The notes: generated from the letters alone by a model not told the origin. A stretch of 58,517 bases of DNA from Cytophagales bacterium (GCA_016124425.1 WGNT01000083.1:1-58517); one strand, 5' to 3'. Numbered from the stretch's first letter, positions 9,594 to 19,729 are shown. Program-made: numbers and translations.

Positions 9594-11054
9594 ATGAGAA
9601 TTTCCAACCCAAAACCAATAACCCTGTTTTTTTTGCTTTTTAGTACCCTGACGATACACGGGGCTAGCGCTAATCCCGATCCCGGAAGGGAAATAAAAAG
9701 GGACGACCCCCCGAACATCATCGTGATCTTCGCCGACGATCTGGGCTATGGAGATCTGGGGGTTTTCGGACACCCCAACAACAAAACCCCCCACCTTGAC
9801 AGAATGGCCTTCGAAGGGCAGAAGTGGACGAATTTCTATGTTGCCGCCCCTGTCTGCACCCCAAGCCGCGCAGGGTTACTGACCGGGAGGTTGCCTATCC
9901 GGTCCGGTATGTGCAGTGACAAACGAAGGGTGCTCTTTCCCGACTCCAAGGGCGGCCTTCCCCAGACAGAAGTGACTATTGCGCGGGCGTTAAAGGGAAA
10001 TGGCTACCAAACTGCGGCGGTGGGCAAATGGCACCTCGGGCACCTTCACCCTTACCTTCCCACTGACCATGGGTTCGACAGCTATTTTGGCATTCCGTAT
10101 TCCAACGATATGGACAAGGTAGAGACCACCGACCACTTTACCCTTGCCCAAACCGAAAGATATCAGGCATACAACGTACCGCTCTTAAGAGACGCCGAAG
10201 TGGTAGAACGGCCTACAGACCAGCGAACCATCACGAAACGGTACACCGAGGAAGTAGTGGAAAAAATCAAAGGGTTCAAGGACAACGGCCCCTTTTTCAT
10301 TTACCTTGCTCATTCCCTACCTCATATACCCTTGTTTCGATCTAGTGCATTCAAGGAAGCCTCTGTGGGCGGTATTTATGGAGATGTGGTAGAAGAAATC
10401 GACTGGTCGGTAGGGCAAATCCTGGAGACCTTAAAACAGGAAGGACTTGCTGAAAACACTTTGGTGGTTTTTACCTCGGACAACGGTCCATGGCATACGT
10501 TCAGAACCCACGGCGGTACCGCGGGGCTGCTTCGCGGGGCAAAGGGGGGGACGTTCGAAGGTGGAATGCGGGAGCCCACGATATTTTGGTGGCCGGGCAA
10601 AATCAAACCGGGGGTTGTTTCGGACATGGGAACGACCATGGACCTGATGCCGACTTTTTGTGCGCTATCCAATACCAAACTTCCCGATGACAGGGTTTAT
10701 GACGGATACGACATTACACCCTTGCTGACGGGGACAGGAAAGGGGGAACGGGAAACGGTATTTTACTACCGAGGCCAAAAGGTATATGCCATCCGTAAGG
10801 GAGATTATAAGGCGCATTTTATCATACAGCTGGAATATGGCAACCCAACTGCCCATCCCGTCACCAATCCGGCAGTACCTTTAGAAAACGGGGCGACTGT
10901 ACTGGAAGAGCCCTTATTGTACAACGTGAATATAGATCCCGGAGAGCGGTTCAACATAGCGGCAGACCATCCGGAGGTAATTGCCGAAATCAGGGAAGTA
11001 TTGGCACAACATACAGCTGGCTTGGTACCAGTGGAAAATCAGTTGGAGAAGTGA
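9594..11054 (+). CDS. Exported arylsulfatase A-like sulfatase
   Basis: A 486-residue family S1 sulfatase with an N-terminal signal peptide (FFLLFSTLTIHGASA). It shows the metal site FADDLGYGD, the formylglycine site CTPSR (Cys88), canonical GKWHLG (Lys145/His147), TSDNGPW and RGAKGGTFEGGMREP. The last motif is typical of arylsulfatase A/cerebroside-sulfatase relatives. Activity needs conversion of Cys88 to formylglycine, and no maturase is encoded in this window. It starts 32 nt behind the preceding sulfatase, so the two are almost certainly co-transcribed. A 244-nt spacer with two short hairpins (11058-11071 and 11273-11283) separates it from the phosphatase gene. Confidence 0.9.
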   Translation: MRISNPKPITLFFLLFSTLTIHGASANPDPGREIKRDDPPNIIVIFADDLGYGDLGVFGHPNNKTPHLDRMAFEGQKWTNFYVAAPVCTPSRAGLLTGRLPIRSGMCSDKRRVLFPDSKGGLPQTEVTIARALKGNGYQTAAVGKWHLGHLHPYLPTDHGFDSYFGIPYSNDMDKVETTDHFTLAQTERYQAYNVPLLRDAEVVERPTDQRTITKRYTEEVVEKIKGFKDNGPFFIYLAHSLPHIPLFRSSAFKEASVGGIYGDVVEEIDWSVGQILETLKQEGLAENTLVVFTSDNGPWHTFRTHGGTAGLLRGAKGGTFEGGMREPTIFWWPGKIKPGVVSDMGTTMDLMPTFCALSNTKLPDDRVYDGYDITPLLTGTGKGERETVFYYRGQKVYAIRKGDYKAHFIIQLEYGNPTAHPVTNPAVPLENGATVLEEPLLYNVNIDPGERFNIAADHPEVIAEIREVLAQHTAGLVPVENQLEK

Positions 11055-11298
11055 CCTCCTACGTTAGTAGGCTGTATATTCCGCTTTCAAATGGGAAACG
11101 GATATCAATAGGAGTAATCGGTAACGGTCAGGAAAAGGCAGGTCACGATCCAATAAAGCATCAAGCTCCGTCCATTATATCGGCTAAGGATTACGAAACT
11201 ATTTACTTTCAGGGAATGACATGTCTGCCAGTTCGTTACGGTGTTATCCTTTAAAATAAACCTAACAGTAGTGCCGAATCGGCGCAATATATTGAATT

Positions 11299-13923
11299 AT
11301 GAAAAGACGACTTGCAGTAAAGGCAATTGCACTCAGCACCGTAACCCCTCATTTTCTTTTTGGTGAGAATAGGCAGTTTCAGCATGCTTTAAAAGCAGCG
11401 GAGGACTCAAAAAAATCTTCGTTTGAAAGTGCCTGGAATAACTGGCCCGATATGCCATGGATAGGTCCCGAGTTTTGGGGCAACCGGCTTCAGGATTGGG
11501 AAATTAGAGATGGCAAGGCGGTATGCGTAGTGACCGACAGAAATCGAACCCTGCATTCTCTGACGCACCAATTAAATGAAACGCAAGGAAACTTTCAAAC
11601 AAAGGTTACAATCGCCTGGCTAAATCCGGAAGCAAAGGGCAAACAGGAAGTTTATACCGGATTTCGGGTAGGGGCAAAAGGAAAATTTGACGATTATCGG
11701 TCTGCCGCTGTATTCGGCGCCGGACTTGATTGTGGTATCAATGGCGCAGGTCAACTTTTTATAGGAAATGTGATTAGTGAAAGTAACCTTGACCTATCCA
11801 AAGTCTACGACCTTCACCTTGATGCCGAATTTGCTGAAAATCAGTACACGTTGAATCTGAGGGTTATTGAGGCGGGAACCGAACAGGACCTTGCTTCAGT
11901 GCATCTGGGAAATGTTTCCAAAGAAGACCTTCTGGGGAACGTAGCATTGGTTTCTCATTTTCCGGATATAGAAGGAGGGACTTTGAGTCCTGCTGTTGCT
12001 TTCTCCAACTGGGCGCTAAGTGGCGATAAAGTTACACAAAATAGGCACCAAACATTTGGGCCTATTTGTTTTACCTACTATACCCTTCATGACGGGGTGT
12101 TGAAAATGGGCGCGCAGTTAGCGCCCGTGGATAAAGTTAAGGGGCTAAAAGTGCGTCTACAAACGGCCAAAGGATCTGGCTGGACCACAATACAAGAGGG
12201 CTTACCGGATCCAATGGGTAGGGTGGTACAGTTTCAAGTAGCTGGTTGGAAGGCGCAGGATAAAGTACCCTATCGGGTTACACTTGAACTGCCCCTAAAG
12301 GATGGCGTTTATGAGTACCATTACGAAGGAACCATCGCGGCAGAGCCTGGTTTAGCAGACCCAGTTAAAATGGCGCTTTTTAGCTGCAATGCGGACTATG
12401 GATTTCCAGATACAGAAGTAAGTGTGAATTGCCTCAAGCAGCAGCCCGATCTCGCTGTGTTTTTAGGGGATCAGTTTTACGAAAGTACCGGAGGTTTTGG
12501 GATCCAAACTTCCCCCTTGGAAAAATCGAGCTTGGACTATTTGAGGAAATGGTACATGTTTGGATGGTCATACCGCGAGATCTTCCGAAATATCCCAACA
12601 GCATTTATTCCCGATGACCACGATGTATATCATGGCAATGTGTGGGGTGAAGGGGGTAAAAATGCGCCTACAGATGAAGGCTGGGGCTATGTAGCCCAGG
12701 ACCAGGGCGGATATAAGATGCCTGCAGAATGGGTGAATATGGTACAACTCACCCAAACGGGACACTTGCCCGATCCATTTGACCCAACTCCGGTGAAGCA
12801 AGGCATTACCACCTACTATACCGACTGGGTGTATGGAGGGGTAAGTTTTGCCATATTGGAAGACCGTAAGTTCAAAACGGCACCGAAAAACATACTTCCT
12901 GAAGAAGCCAAAGTTTTAAATGGCTTTATTCAGAATCCGGAGTTTGACATAACGGCACATTATGACATAGATGCGGAACTCCTCGGTGAAAGACAAATGA
13001 AGTTTTTGGAACACTGGGCTACAGATTGGAGTAAGGGCGCTGAGATGAAGGCGGTACTGTCCCAGACCAATTTTTGTACTGTCGCCACGCTTCCAAAGGG
13101 CAGTATTATCGATAGCATTGTACCTAGTCTTCCCATCCCAAATCCTGGCGAATATGTTGAAGGCGATGCACCTACAACCGATATGGATTCGAATGGCTGG
13201 CCGCAAAAAGGAAGGGACGAGGCGCTAAAGCTTATCCGAAAAGGGTTTGCCCTGCATGTGGCAGGTGACCAGCATTTGGCATCCGTGGTGCAATATGGCG
13301 TGGATGAACACCGGGATGCTGGATTTGCCTTTGCCGGACCGGCACTCAATAATCTTTTTCCCCGCCGTTGGTGGCCCACCTTACCTGAAAATCACCAACC
13401 GCTTGAAGGGCGACCGCCATATACGGGCAATTTCACGGATGGTTTCGGAAATAAAATGACGGTTCATGCGGTAGCAAACCCTCGGAAGACCGGGAGGAAC
13501 CCTGCCCTCATCTATGACAGAGCTACAGGATATGGGATTGTTACGTTCAACAAAGCGGACAGGACCATGAAGCTGGAATGTTGGCCACGGTATGTGAATC
13601 CGGAAGAAAACCCGGATGGGCAGTATCAGGGATGGCCCATTACGATCTCCCAACACGACAACTATGGGAGAAAAGCTGCCGGGTACCTACCCACCCTAGA
13701 CCTAAGTGCTGTGGAAATTCCTGTTGTTAAAGTAATCAATGACAGAAACGGTGAAACGGAGTATTCCCTACGTTTACGCGAAAAACGTTTTCGACCTAAG
13801 GTCTTTGAACAGGGAAAATATACAATCAGTGTCCTGGATTTGGCTTCGGGCCAAGAAACATCCTATCGGGGTATCCGGATCGCAAAAAAGGAAAATGAAA
13901 CATTAAAAATCAGCTTAATTTGA
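11299..13923 (+). CDS. PhoD-like exported phosphatase/phosphodiesterase
   Basis: An 874-residue protein with a C-terminal metallophosphatase domain of the alkaline phosphatase D type. Metal-ligand motifs appear in order: ALFSCNADYG (about residue 358), VFLGDQFYES (about 390), IPDDHDVYHGN (about 435) and HVAGDQHLAS (about 652). The first 330 residues look like a beta-sandwich accessory region. The N-terminus MKRRLAVKAIAL followed by a short apolar stretch is a probable export signal. A twin-arginine route is possible but the motif is imperfect. It sits inside the sulfatase block, 5 nt before the next sulfatase start. It may release phosphate from the same polymers or cleave phosphodiesters; the substrate is unknown. 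Confidence 0.8.
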   Translation: MKRRLAVKAIALSTVTPHFLFGENRQFQHALKAAEDSKKSSFESAWNNWPDMPWIGPEFWGNRLQDWEIRDGKAVCVVTDRNRTLHSLTHQLNETQGNFQTKVTIAWLNPEAKGKQEVYTGFRVGAKGKFDDYRSAAVFGAGLDCGINGAGQLFIGNVISESNLDLSKVYDLHLDAEFAENQYTLNLRVIEAGTEQDLASVHLGNVSKEDLLGNVALVSHFPDIEGGTLSPAVAFSNWALSGDKVTQNRHQTFGPICFTYYTLHDGVLKMGAQLAPVDKVKGLKVRLQTAKGSGWTTIQEGLPDPMGRVVQFQVAGWKAQDKVPYRVTLELPLKDGVYEYHYEGTIAAEPGLADPVKMALFSCNADYGFPDTEVSVNCLKQQPDLAVFLGDQFYESTGGFGIQTSPLEKSSLDYLRKWYMFGWSYREIFRNIPTAFIPDDHDVYHGNVWGEGGKNAPTDEGWGYVAQDQGGYKMPAEWVNMVQLTQTGHLPDPFDPTPVKQGITTYYTDWVYGGVSFAILEDRKFKTAPKNILPEEAKVLNGFIQNPEFDITAHYDIDAELLGERQMKFLEHWATDWSKGAEMKAVLSQTNFCTVATLPKGSIIDSIVPSLPIPNPGEYVEGDAPTTDMDSNGWPQKGRDEALKLIRKGFALHVAGDQHLASVVQYGVDEHRDAGFAFAGPALNNLFPRRWWPTLPENHQPLEGRPPYTGNFTDGFGNKMTVHAVANPRKTGRNPALIYDRATGYGIVTFNKADRTMKLECWPRYVNPEENPDGQYQGWPITISQHDNYGRKAAGYLPTLDLSAVEIPVVKVINDRNGETEYSLRLREKRFRPKVFEQGKYTISVLDLASGQETSYRGIRIAKKENETLKISLI

Positions 13924-13928
13924 AATCG

Positions 13929-15488
13929 ATGAAAATATCCAATCGTCTAATTTGTTCTTTTTCCTTTATATTGCTGTTGCTGTTTTCCCAATGTCAAAGT
14001 CAACCAAAAGAAGCTACAACCGCCCGAGACTCATCTCCGAACATTGTGATCATCTACATGGATGACTTGGGATATGGAGATATGAGTGCCTATGGCGCTA
14101 CGGAGCTACAAACCCCTCACATGGATATTTTGGCTAATGGAGGTGTCCGTTTTACCAATGGATATGCATCTTCAGCCACCTGTAGCCCAAGTCGGTATGC
14201 CTTGCTGACCGGTAGGTATCCATGGCGCAATGAAAATGCAAAAATTCTTGCTGGAACAGCACCGCTTTTGATAGATACAGCAGAGTTGACAATCCCTAAA
14301 ATGCTGAAAGTACAGGGGTATACAACCGCGGTTATCGGTAAGTGGCACTTGGGATTAGGAGATGGAAATGTGGACTGGAACCAACGGGTAAGTCCCGGAC
14401 CGAACGAGGTAGGTTTCGACTATTCCTATATCATGGCGGCTACGCAGGACAGGGTGCCGACGGTTTATCTTGAAAATGGCATGGTTCAGGGACTTGACCC
14501 AAATGACCCCATCGAGGTAGATTACCAAAAAAACTTTGAAGGAGAGCCTACAGGAAAAGATAATCCGGAAATGTTGCGGATGAAGTGGCATCATGGCCAC
14601 AACAACAGCATCGTGAACGGGATTCCAAGAATAGGATTCATGAAGGGTGGAAAAAATGCCCACTGGGTAGATGAAGATATGGCTGATCATTTCCTGGAAA
14701 AAACCAAAGCATTTCTCGCTGAAAATAGAGACCGGCCGTTTTTTCTCTACTATGCCTTGCAACAACCCCATGTACCACGTACTCCCCATCCACGGTTTGA
14801 AGGAAAATCGGGCATGGGCCCTAGGGGAGATGTGATTTTGGAGGCAGATTGGTGTATCGGTGAATTTATGAAGACCTTGGAAGAGCAGGGTCTGGCCGAA
14901 AATACACTCGTCATTTTCACCGGTGACAATGGTCCGGTTTTAAATGACGGATATTACGACGATGCCGTGGAGAAACTGGGGAACCACACGCCTTCGGGAC
15001 CACTTAGAGGTGGGAAATACAGCCTTTTTGAGGCGGGAACACGGGTGCCCTTTATCACCTACTGGAAAGGAACGATTCAGGCGGGGACGTCTGATGCGCT
15101 AGTGAGCCAAATAGATTTCTTAAGTTCATTTAGTAGTCTCGTGGGTTCTGAAGAAAAAAGTCAAGACGGTCTCAACCTTTTACAGACCTTTTTGGGAAAG
15201 AGCCAAGAGGGAAGGGAAAACCTGGTGCTTGAGGCAACCACCCGTACCGCATTGAGACACAAACACTGGATCATGATCCCGCCTTACCAGGGTCCTGCGG
15301 TTAACAATCAAGTGAATATAGAACTTGGAAACGACAGCGGGTTTCAGCTCTATGATTTGGACAAGGATATTGGTCAACGAACTAACTTGGCTGAGGAACA
15401 GCCTGAGAAATTAAAGGAACTTGTCAGCATTTTTATGGATATCCGGGGAGAAGATTATGTCAATACCGAAGGCCTAGAGCTGAAATAA
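13929..15488 (+). CDS. Exported sulfatase, probable lipoprotein
   Basis: A 519-residue family S1 sulfatase. The N-terminus MKISNRLICSF runs into LLLLFSQCQSQP, a signal peptide with a possible, imperfect lipobox (FSQC). Catalytic features are MDDLGYGDMS, the formylglycine site CSPSR (Cys85), GKWHLG (Lys138/His140), TGDNGP and LRGGKYSLFEAGTRVP. All expected active-site residues appear intact. ATG at 13929 follows the phosphatase stop by 5 nt; a TTG three codons upstream would overlap that stop and was not used. The 49-nt gap to the next sulfatase indicates one transcript. The sequence differs clearly from the other three sulfatases, so a different sulfated linkage is likely. Confidence 0.88.
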   Translation: MKISNRLICSFSFILLLLFSQCQSQPKEATTARDSSPNIVIIYMDDLGYGDMSAYGATELQTPHMDILANGGVRFTNGYASSATCSPSRYALLTGRYPWRNENAKILAGTAPLLIDTAELTIPKMLKVQGYTTAVIGKWHLGLGDGNVDWNQRVSPGPNEVGFDYSYIMAATQDRVPTVYLENGMVQGLDPNDPIEVDYQKNFEGEPTGKDNPEMLRMKWHHGHNNSIVNGIPRIGFMKGGKNAHWVDEDMADHFLEKTKAFLAENRDRPFFLYYALQQPHVPRTPHPRFEGKSGMGPRGDVILEADWCIGEFMKTLEEQGLAENTLVIFTGDNGPVLNDGYYDDAVEKLGNHTPSGPLRGGKYSLFEAGTRVPFITYWKGTIQAGTSDALVSQIDFLSSFSSLVGSEEKSQDGLNLLQTFLGKSQEGRENLVLEATTRTALRHKHWIMIPPYQGPAVNNQVNIELGNDSGFQLYDLDKDIGQRTNLAEEQPEKLKELVSIFMDIRGEDYVNTEGLELK

Positions 15489-15537
15489 CGGCGTAGTCCT
15501 AACATAATACGCGTAAAATTATAATTACCCCTTTACT

Positions 15538-17067
15538 ATGTCAACTACTCATGTATTCATCTTTTTTTGCGTTTTGGTCGTTTTTGGATGTAAAGATCCA
15601 GCCGACCTTAACGATGGACGACCAAATATCATCTTCATATTGGCAGACGACCTAGGTTATGGCGAACTGGGGTGTTATGGGCAGGAAAAGATAGAGACGC
15701 CACACATTGATGCCTTGGCTAAAAGTGGCATGTTGTTTACACAGCATTATTCAGGTTCTCCGGTATGTGCGCCCTCACGGGCTATCCTGCTGACGGGTCT
15801 GCACAGCGGACATGCCCAGGTCCGGGGAAACGACGAATGGGGCGAAAGGGGAGATGTATGGAATTATTTGGCCATGTTGGCTGATTCAACCCTAGAAGGG
15901 CAGCGGCCCATTCAAACAGGAACTGTGACGCTCGGAACCACTTTACAAAAAGCCGGCTATAAAACCGCTATAATCGGTAAGTGGGGGCTTGGAGCCCCGC
16001 ACACTGAAGGAGTGCCAAACAAGCAAGGCTTTGATTATTTTTACGGATACAATTGTCAGCGGCAAGCACATACCTTATACCCCAACCACCTATGGGAAAA
16101 TGAGCGCCGGGTTCATCTCAAAAACGACACAGTTCCGCCACATACAAAACTACCTGCTGGCGCTGATCCATATGACCTCGACCACTATTCGCCTTTTCAG
16201 TTAACTGATTATGCTCCGGAACTAATGTTTGACCGTGTCAAAGCGTTTGTCAATGATCACAAGCATCAGCCGTTTTTTCTTTATTGGGCCACACCTATTC
16301 CGCACGTGCCCCTACAAGCACCCCAGCGTTGGGTCGATTATTACGTGGATAAATTTGGAGATGAAGCGCCCTATCTCGCTGACAATTCCTATTTCCCGGT
16401 TAGATATCCAAGAGCTACTTATGCTGCGATGGTGAGTTACCTGGATGAACAAGTTGGCCTACTGGTAGACCAGCTAAAGGAGGATGGAATATACGACAAT
16501 ACACTCATTATTTTCACGAGCGATAACGGCCCGAGTTTTAATGGGGGCACGGACTCCCAATGGTTCAGAAGTGCGGGGGATTTCCGGGAAGCTTTTGGGT
16601 ACGGAAAGGGTTTTTTGCATGAAGGAGGCATACGGGTACCCATGATTGCAAGTTGGCCGAATGTAATCAAAGCAGGTAACGGTACAGACCATGTTTCGGC
16701 ATTTTACGATATCCTACCCACATTGGCCGAGGTAGCACAGACGCCCGTTCCCGAACAAACAGATGGCATCAGCTTTTTGCCACTTTTAAAGGGAGAAGCA
16801 CAACCCAGGCATGAGTTCCTTTATTGGGAGTTTCCTGCTTCTGGTGGGCAGATGGCGGTAAGAATGGGGAATTGGAAAGCACTTAGAAAAGATATGGACA
16901 ATGGAAATCAGCAATGGGAACTGTTTGATCTCGATACGGACTCCAGAGAAGAGAAGGACGTATCAGACTCCCATCCGGACATTATCACGAAAGTGAATCA
17001 AATCGTAGCGACGGAACACACCATATCTCCCAATCCAAATTGGAGGTACAAGATACTGGGAGAGTGA
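15538..17067 (+). CDS. Sulfatase lipoprotein with GKWGLG variant
   Basis: A 509-residue family S1 sulfatase and the last gene of the sulfatase block. A lipoprotein signal is clear (VFIFFCVLVVFGC followed by KDPADLND). Motifs are ILADDLGYGELG, the formylglycine site CAPSR (Cys77), GKWGLG (Lys148, Gly150 where His is usual), TSDNGPSFNGG and GKGFLHEGGIRVP. The glycine form is, from memory, shared by a whole branch of bacterial sulfatases and so is probably a family trait rather than a defect. As a lipoprotein it would stay membrane-bound, probably at the cell surface. Confidence 0.87.
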   Translation: MSTTHVFIFFCVLVVFGCKDPADLNDGRPNIIFILADDLGYGELGCYGQEKIETPHIDALAKSGMLFTQHYSGSPVCAPSRAILLTGLHSGHAQVRGNDEWGERGDVWNYLAMLADSTLEGQRPIQTGTVTLGTTLQKAGYKTAIIGKWGLGAPHTEGVPNKQGFDYFYGYNCQRQAHTLYPNHLWENERRVHLKNDTVPPHTKLPAGADPYDLDHYSPFQLTDYAPELMFDRVKAFVNDHKHQPFFLYWATPIPHVPLQAPQRWVDYYVDKFGDEAPYLADNSYFPVRYPRATYAAMVSYLDEQVGLLVDQLKEDGIYDNTLIIFTSDNGPSFNGGTDSQWFRSAGDFREAFGYGKGFLHEGGIRVPMIASWPNVIKAGNGTDHVSAFYDILPTLAEVAQTPVPEQTDGISFLPLLKGEAQPRHEFLYWEFPASGGQMAVRMGNWKALRKDMDNGNQQWELFDLDTDSREEKDVSDSHPDIITKVNQIVATEHTISPNPNWRYKILGE

Positions 17068-17147
17068 TTTTAAAATGGAATGGTAAAGGGTAGTTAGAGC
17101 GGTCTGTTGCTATAAGTTTATTCGTGGTATAACAGCGAGCCTAGATC

Positions 17148-17205
17148 AGGGACTGCTAATGCGTGGCCACCACCTTAGTCCCTGGGCGCGTGGCAAATAT
17201 TTTTC
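17148..17205 (+). terminator. Candidate terminator after the sulfatase block
   Basis: AGGGACT (17148-17154) pairs with AGTCCCT (17177-17183), with further pairing inside (TAA/TTA). A T-rich stretch TATTTTTC follows about 15 nt later. It lies 80 nt behind the last sulfatase. The distance between stem and U-tract makes it a modest candidate. Confidence 0.35.
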
Positions 17206-17352
17206 AAGCACATATAGATACCAACAGTACACTGTTAGAAACAAACTAAATCTTTTTGTATATTAAAATAATATTTCAATTTTTTATTTAAGAAATTATA
17301 ACTTTTCGATCGCTTTAGGGTTCATGTTGGTATAACTAACCAAAAAAATACC

Positions 17353-17859
17353 ATGATAAAATTACTGAGTACATTCGTATTGGCCTTATTTGGTAGCGTC
17401 GTGCTATTCGCTAATGATAAGGTTGAAAAGCCCGTAAGTGAGAAGCCTGCTATGGATATTGTAGATTTGGCAGCAAGCACCGATTTTCTTACTACACTGG
17501 TGGCCGCGGTTAAAGCCGGTGATTTAGTTGATGTGTTGAAAGGTGATGGACCATTTACCGTGTTTGCACCCACTAATGAGGCGTTTGCAAAATTGCCTGC
17601 TGGTACTGTTGAAGACCTGTTAAAGCCGGAGAACAAGGCAAAACTGATCGAGATTCTTACCTACCATGTTGTAGCCGGAAAAGTAAAATCTACCGATCTA
17701 ACAGATGGTCAGAAAGCAAAGACGGTGCAGGGGCAGGAGATAACAGTGTCACTCAAAGACGGAAAGGCAATGATTAACAATGCCACAGTTACCGCGGCCG
17801 ATATTGAGGCAACTAACGGAATTGTTCACGTCATTGATACGGTTATCATGCCCAAGTAA
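17353..17859 (+). CDS. Secreted fasciclin (FAS1) domain protein
   Basis: A 168-residue protein with a signal peptide ([20 protein letters not shown]) and one FAS1 domain filling residues 36-166. The H1 box [17 protein letters not shown] and the H2-like end [13 protein letters not shown] are both present, as is TYHVVAGKV between them. FAS1 domains mediate adhesion or binding; no enzymatic role is implied. It is monocistronic: 285 nt separate it from the sulfatases and a strong terminator follows. A weak -7 box TAACTTTT (17299-17306) lies upstream. The link to the sulfatase block is positional only. Confidence 0.88.
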   Translation: MIKLLSTFVLALFGSVVLFANDKVEKPVSEKPAMDIVDLAASTDFLTTLVAAVKAGDLVDVLKGDGPFTVFAPTNEAFAKLPAGTVEDLLKPENKAKLIEILTYHVVAGKVKSTDLTDGQKAKTVQGQEITVSLKDGKAMINNATVTAADIEATNGIVHVIDTVIMPK

Positions 17860-17886
17860 TGGGAACCCAAAACGGGTATAATGAAG

Positions 17887-17922
17887 TTCCTACCAACTTA
17901 AGCGTTGGTAGGAATTTTTTTT
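17887..17922 (+). terminator. Strong rho-independent terminator of the fasciclin gene
   Basis: An 11-bp perfect stem, TTCCTACCAAC (17887-17897) with GTTGGTAGGAA (17904-17914), has a 6-nt loop and is followed by eight T. The convergent comB gene ends inside it: its TAA stop occupies loop positions 17898-17900. Confidence 0.9.
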
Positions 17923-18617
17923 GCTATGATTTCATCATCTACCAAGATGGCAATCAGGTCATAGCGGTTGAAGGTAAGGCAGAAATCGATATCTTCCTCG
18001 ATATTGAAGTTTTGTAGGCGTTTGGCATGAGAGGCTTTTTTTAGGAATCCCAATAAATCCTCTTTTGTCTGATAATAGAGGGTTTCCATGGCAAGTATCC
18101 CGTCGCAATCGGAGGGGTACTGAAGCAGGGCGGCCAATGCCCCAGCATAAAGCGAATCTTCAAGGTTAAACTTTCCCTTCCATCCCGCGCAGAATATTAG
18201 CACGGACGCTTCTTTTTGAAGGAGGTAGTTTGCCGTAGCCTGCAGGTTCAGGAATGAACCGATAATGACTTCTTCTGCACTACCCTTGGATCGTTCGATG
18301 GCAACGGTACCGTTTGTCGTAGTCATGGCTATCCGCACACCGTCAAATGTCCCGTCCAAGTAGCTTAAAGGTGAATTGCCTAACGCAAAGCCGGGTTCTT
18401 TTTTGCCGTTTCTCTCACCGGCGGTGACGTATCCATTTCCGGCAAGGGATTTACAGGATTCCAAATCTTCTACTGGCTTAATGCTAGTTACGCCATTGGC
18501 CAACGCAGTTACCATTGTAGAGGTGGCTCGGAAGATATCAACGACTACGACGATTTTGCCGCTAAGGTCATGAAGGTGAATTAGTTCGGGACTAAGGCAT
18601 ATTTCCAGTGAACGCAT
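17898..18617 (-). CDS. comB: 2-phosphosulfolactate phosphatase (ComB) family protein
   Basis: A 239-residue member of the ComB family, named for hydrolysis of 2-phosphosulfolactate to sulfolactate in methanogen coenzyme M synthesis. The family is also common in bacteria that do not make coenzyme M, where its role is unclear. Diagnostic segments are VVVVDIFRATSTMVTAL near the N-terminus and MTTTNGTVAIE in the middle, then CAGWKGKFNLEDSLYAGA. It begins 17 nt after the end of gcvT on the same strand and is probably co-transcribed with it. Its stop codon lies in the loop of the convergent terminator. Confidence 0.85.
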   Translation of the reverse strand: MRSLEICLSPELIHLHDLSGKIVVVVDIFRATSTMVTALANGVTSIKPVEDLESCKSLAGNGYVTAGERNGKKEPGFALGNSPLSYLDGTFDGVRIAMTTTNGTVAIERSKGSAEEVIIGSFLNLQATANYLLQKEASVLIFCAGWKGKFNLEDSLYAGALAALLQYPSDCDGILAMETLYYQTKEDLLGFLKKASHAKRLQNFNIEEDIDFCLTFNRYDLIAILVDDEIIAKKIPTNA

Positions 18618-18634
18618 ATCTGGGCGAAGCTAAG

Positions 18635-19729
18635 TTAGACTTTTAGCAAAGGAAGCTTATAGACGGTTGCTTCCAAACGTTTTTGACGGACTTCAATGAT
18701 GATGGTAGTACCCGGTGTTGCATAGGATGATTCGACATACCCTAAGCCAATGCCTATCCCCATACTGGGAGACTGGGTGCCTGAGGTGACTTCGCCAATA
18801 ACCTCACCCTCGGTAGACAGGATTCGATAATGAGCTCTAGGAATGCCCTTTTCATTGAGAATAAAACCCACTAATTTTCTGGATACACCCTGTTCTTTTT
18901 CTGCTTTTAACCGCTCGCAATTGATAAACTTCTTAGAGAATTTGGTAATCCAACCAAGGCCGGCTTCTATAGGGGATGTTTCGTCGTTGATATCGTTGCC
19001 ATACAGGCAGTACCCCATTTCAAGGCGTAAGGTGTCTCGGGCACCCAGTCCTATGGGCTGTATGCCGTAATCCTTACCCGCTTCAAAAATTGCCTGCCAG
19101 ACGCCAACGACATGTTCATTTTTGACATAAATTTCAAAGCCCCCTGCTCCGGTGTATCCTGTAGCGGAAACGATGACATCAGGTACTCCGGCAAACTCTC
19201 CGATGGCAAAATGATAAAAAGGAATGGAATCCAGATCCAACGGAGTAAGCGGTTGTAGTGTCTTGGAAGCCAAAGGACCCTGCACGGCCAATAGCGAAAG
19301 CTCTGCGGAGAGGTCTTGAAGTGAAGCCCCGAACGTATTATGGGCGCTGATCCAATCCCAGTCTTTTTGGATGTTGGAGGCATTGACTACGAGCATGTAC
19401 GACTCCTCGGATAGCTTGTAAACGAGCAGATCGTCTACAATACCCCCGGATTCATTCGGAAAGCACGAATACTGGGCCTGGCCTACGATGAGTTTGGAGA
19501 CATCATTGGACGTGACCCATTGTATCAGGTCGAGCGCATGAGGTCCGCTTACCATAAATTCGCCCATATGGGAAACATCAAAAACGCCCACTTTTTCCCT
19601 TACGGCTTTATGTTCTTCCATATCGGAGGAATAGCGGACTGGCATTTGAAATCCGGCAAACGGGATGATTTTGGCTCCCAAAGAGACATGGATATCGTGA
19701 AGGGGTACTGTCTTGATTTCTTCCTGCAT
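18635..19729 (-). CDS. gcvT: Glycine cleavage system T protein (aminomethyltransferase)
   Basis: A 364-residue folate enzyme. It takes the aminomethyl group from the lipoyl H protein and releases ammonia, forming methylene-tetrahydrofolate. The N-terminal segment [20 protein letters not shown], then [21 protein letters not shown] and the late [16 protein letters not shown] are all diagnostic. ATG at 19729 (MQEEIKTV) was chosen; a longer frame adds 13 unsupported residues. GcvH and GcvP are not in the window. The 5' leader of about 60 nt is too short for a tandem glycine riboswitch. Confidence 0.95.
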   Translation of the reverse strand: MQEEIKTVPLHDIHVSLGAKIIPFAGFQMPVRYSSDMEEHKAVREKVGVFDVSHMGEFMVSGPHALDLIQWVTSNDVSKLIVGQAQYSCFPNESGGIVDDLLVYKLSEESYMLVVNASNIQKDWDWISAHNTFGASLQDLSAELSLLAVQGPLASKTLQPLTPLDLDSIPFYHFAIGEFAGVPDVIVSATGYTGAGGFEIYVKNEHVVGVWQAIFEAGKDYGIQPIGLGARDTLRLEMGYCLYGNDINDETSPIEAGLGWITKFSKKFINCERLKAEKEQGVSRKLVGFILNEKGIPRAHYRILSTEGEVIGEVTSGTQSPSMGIGIGLGYVESSYATPGTTIIIEVRQKRLEATVYKLPLLKV

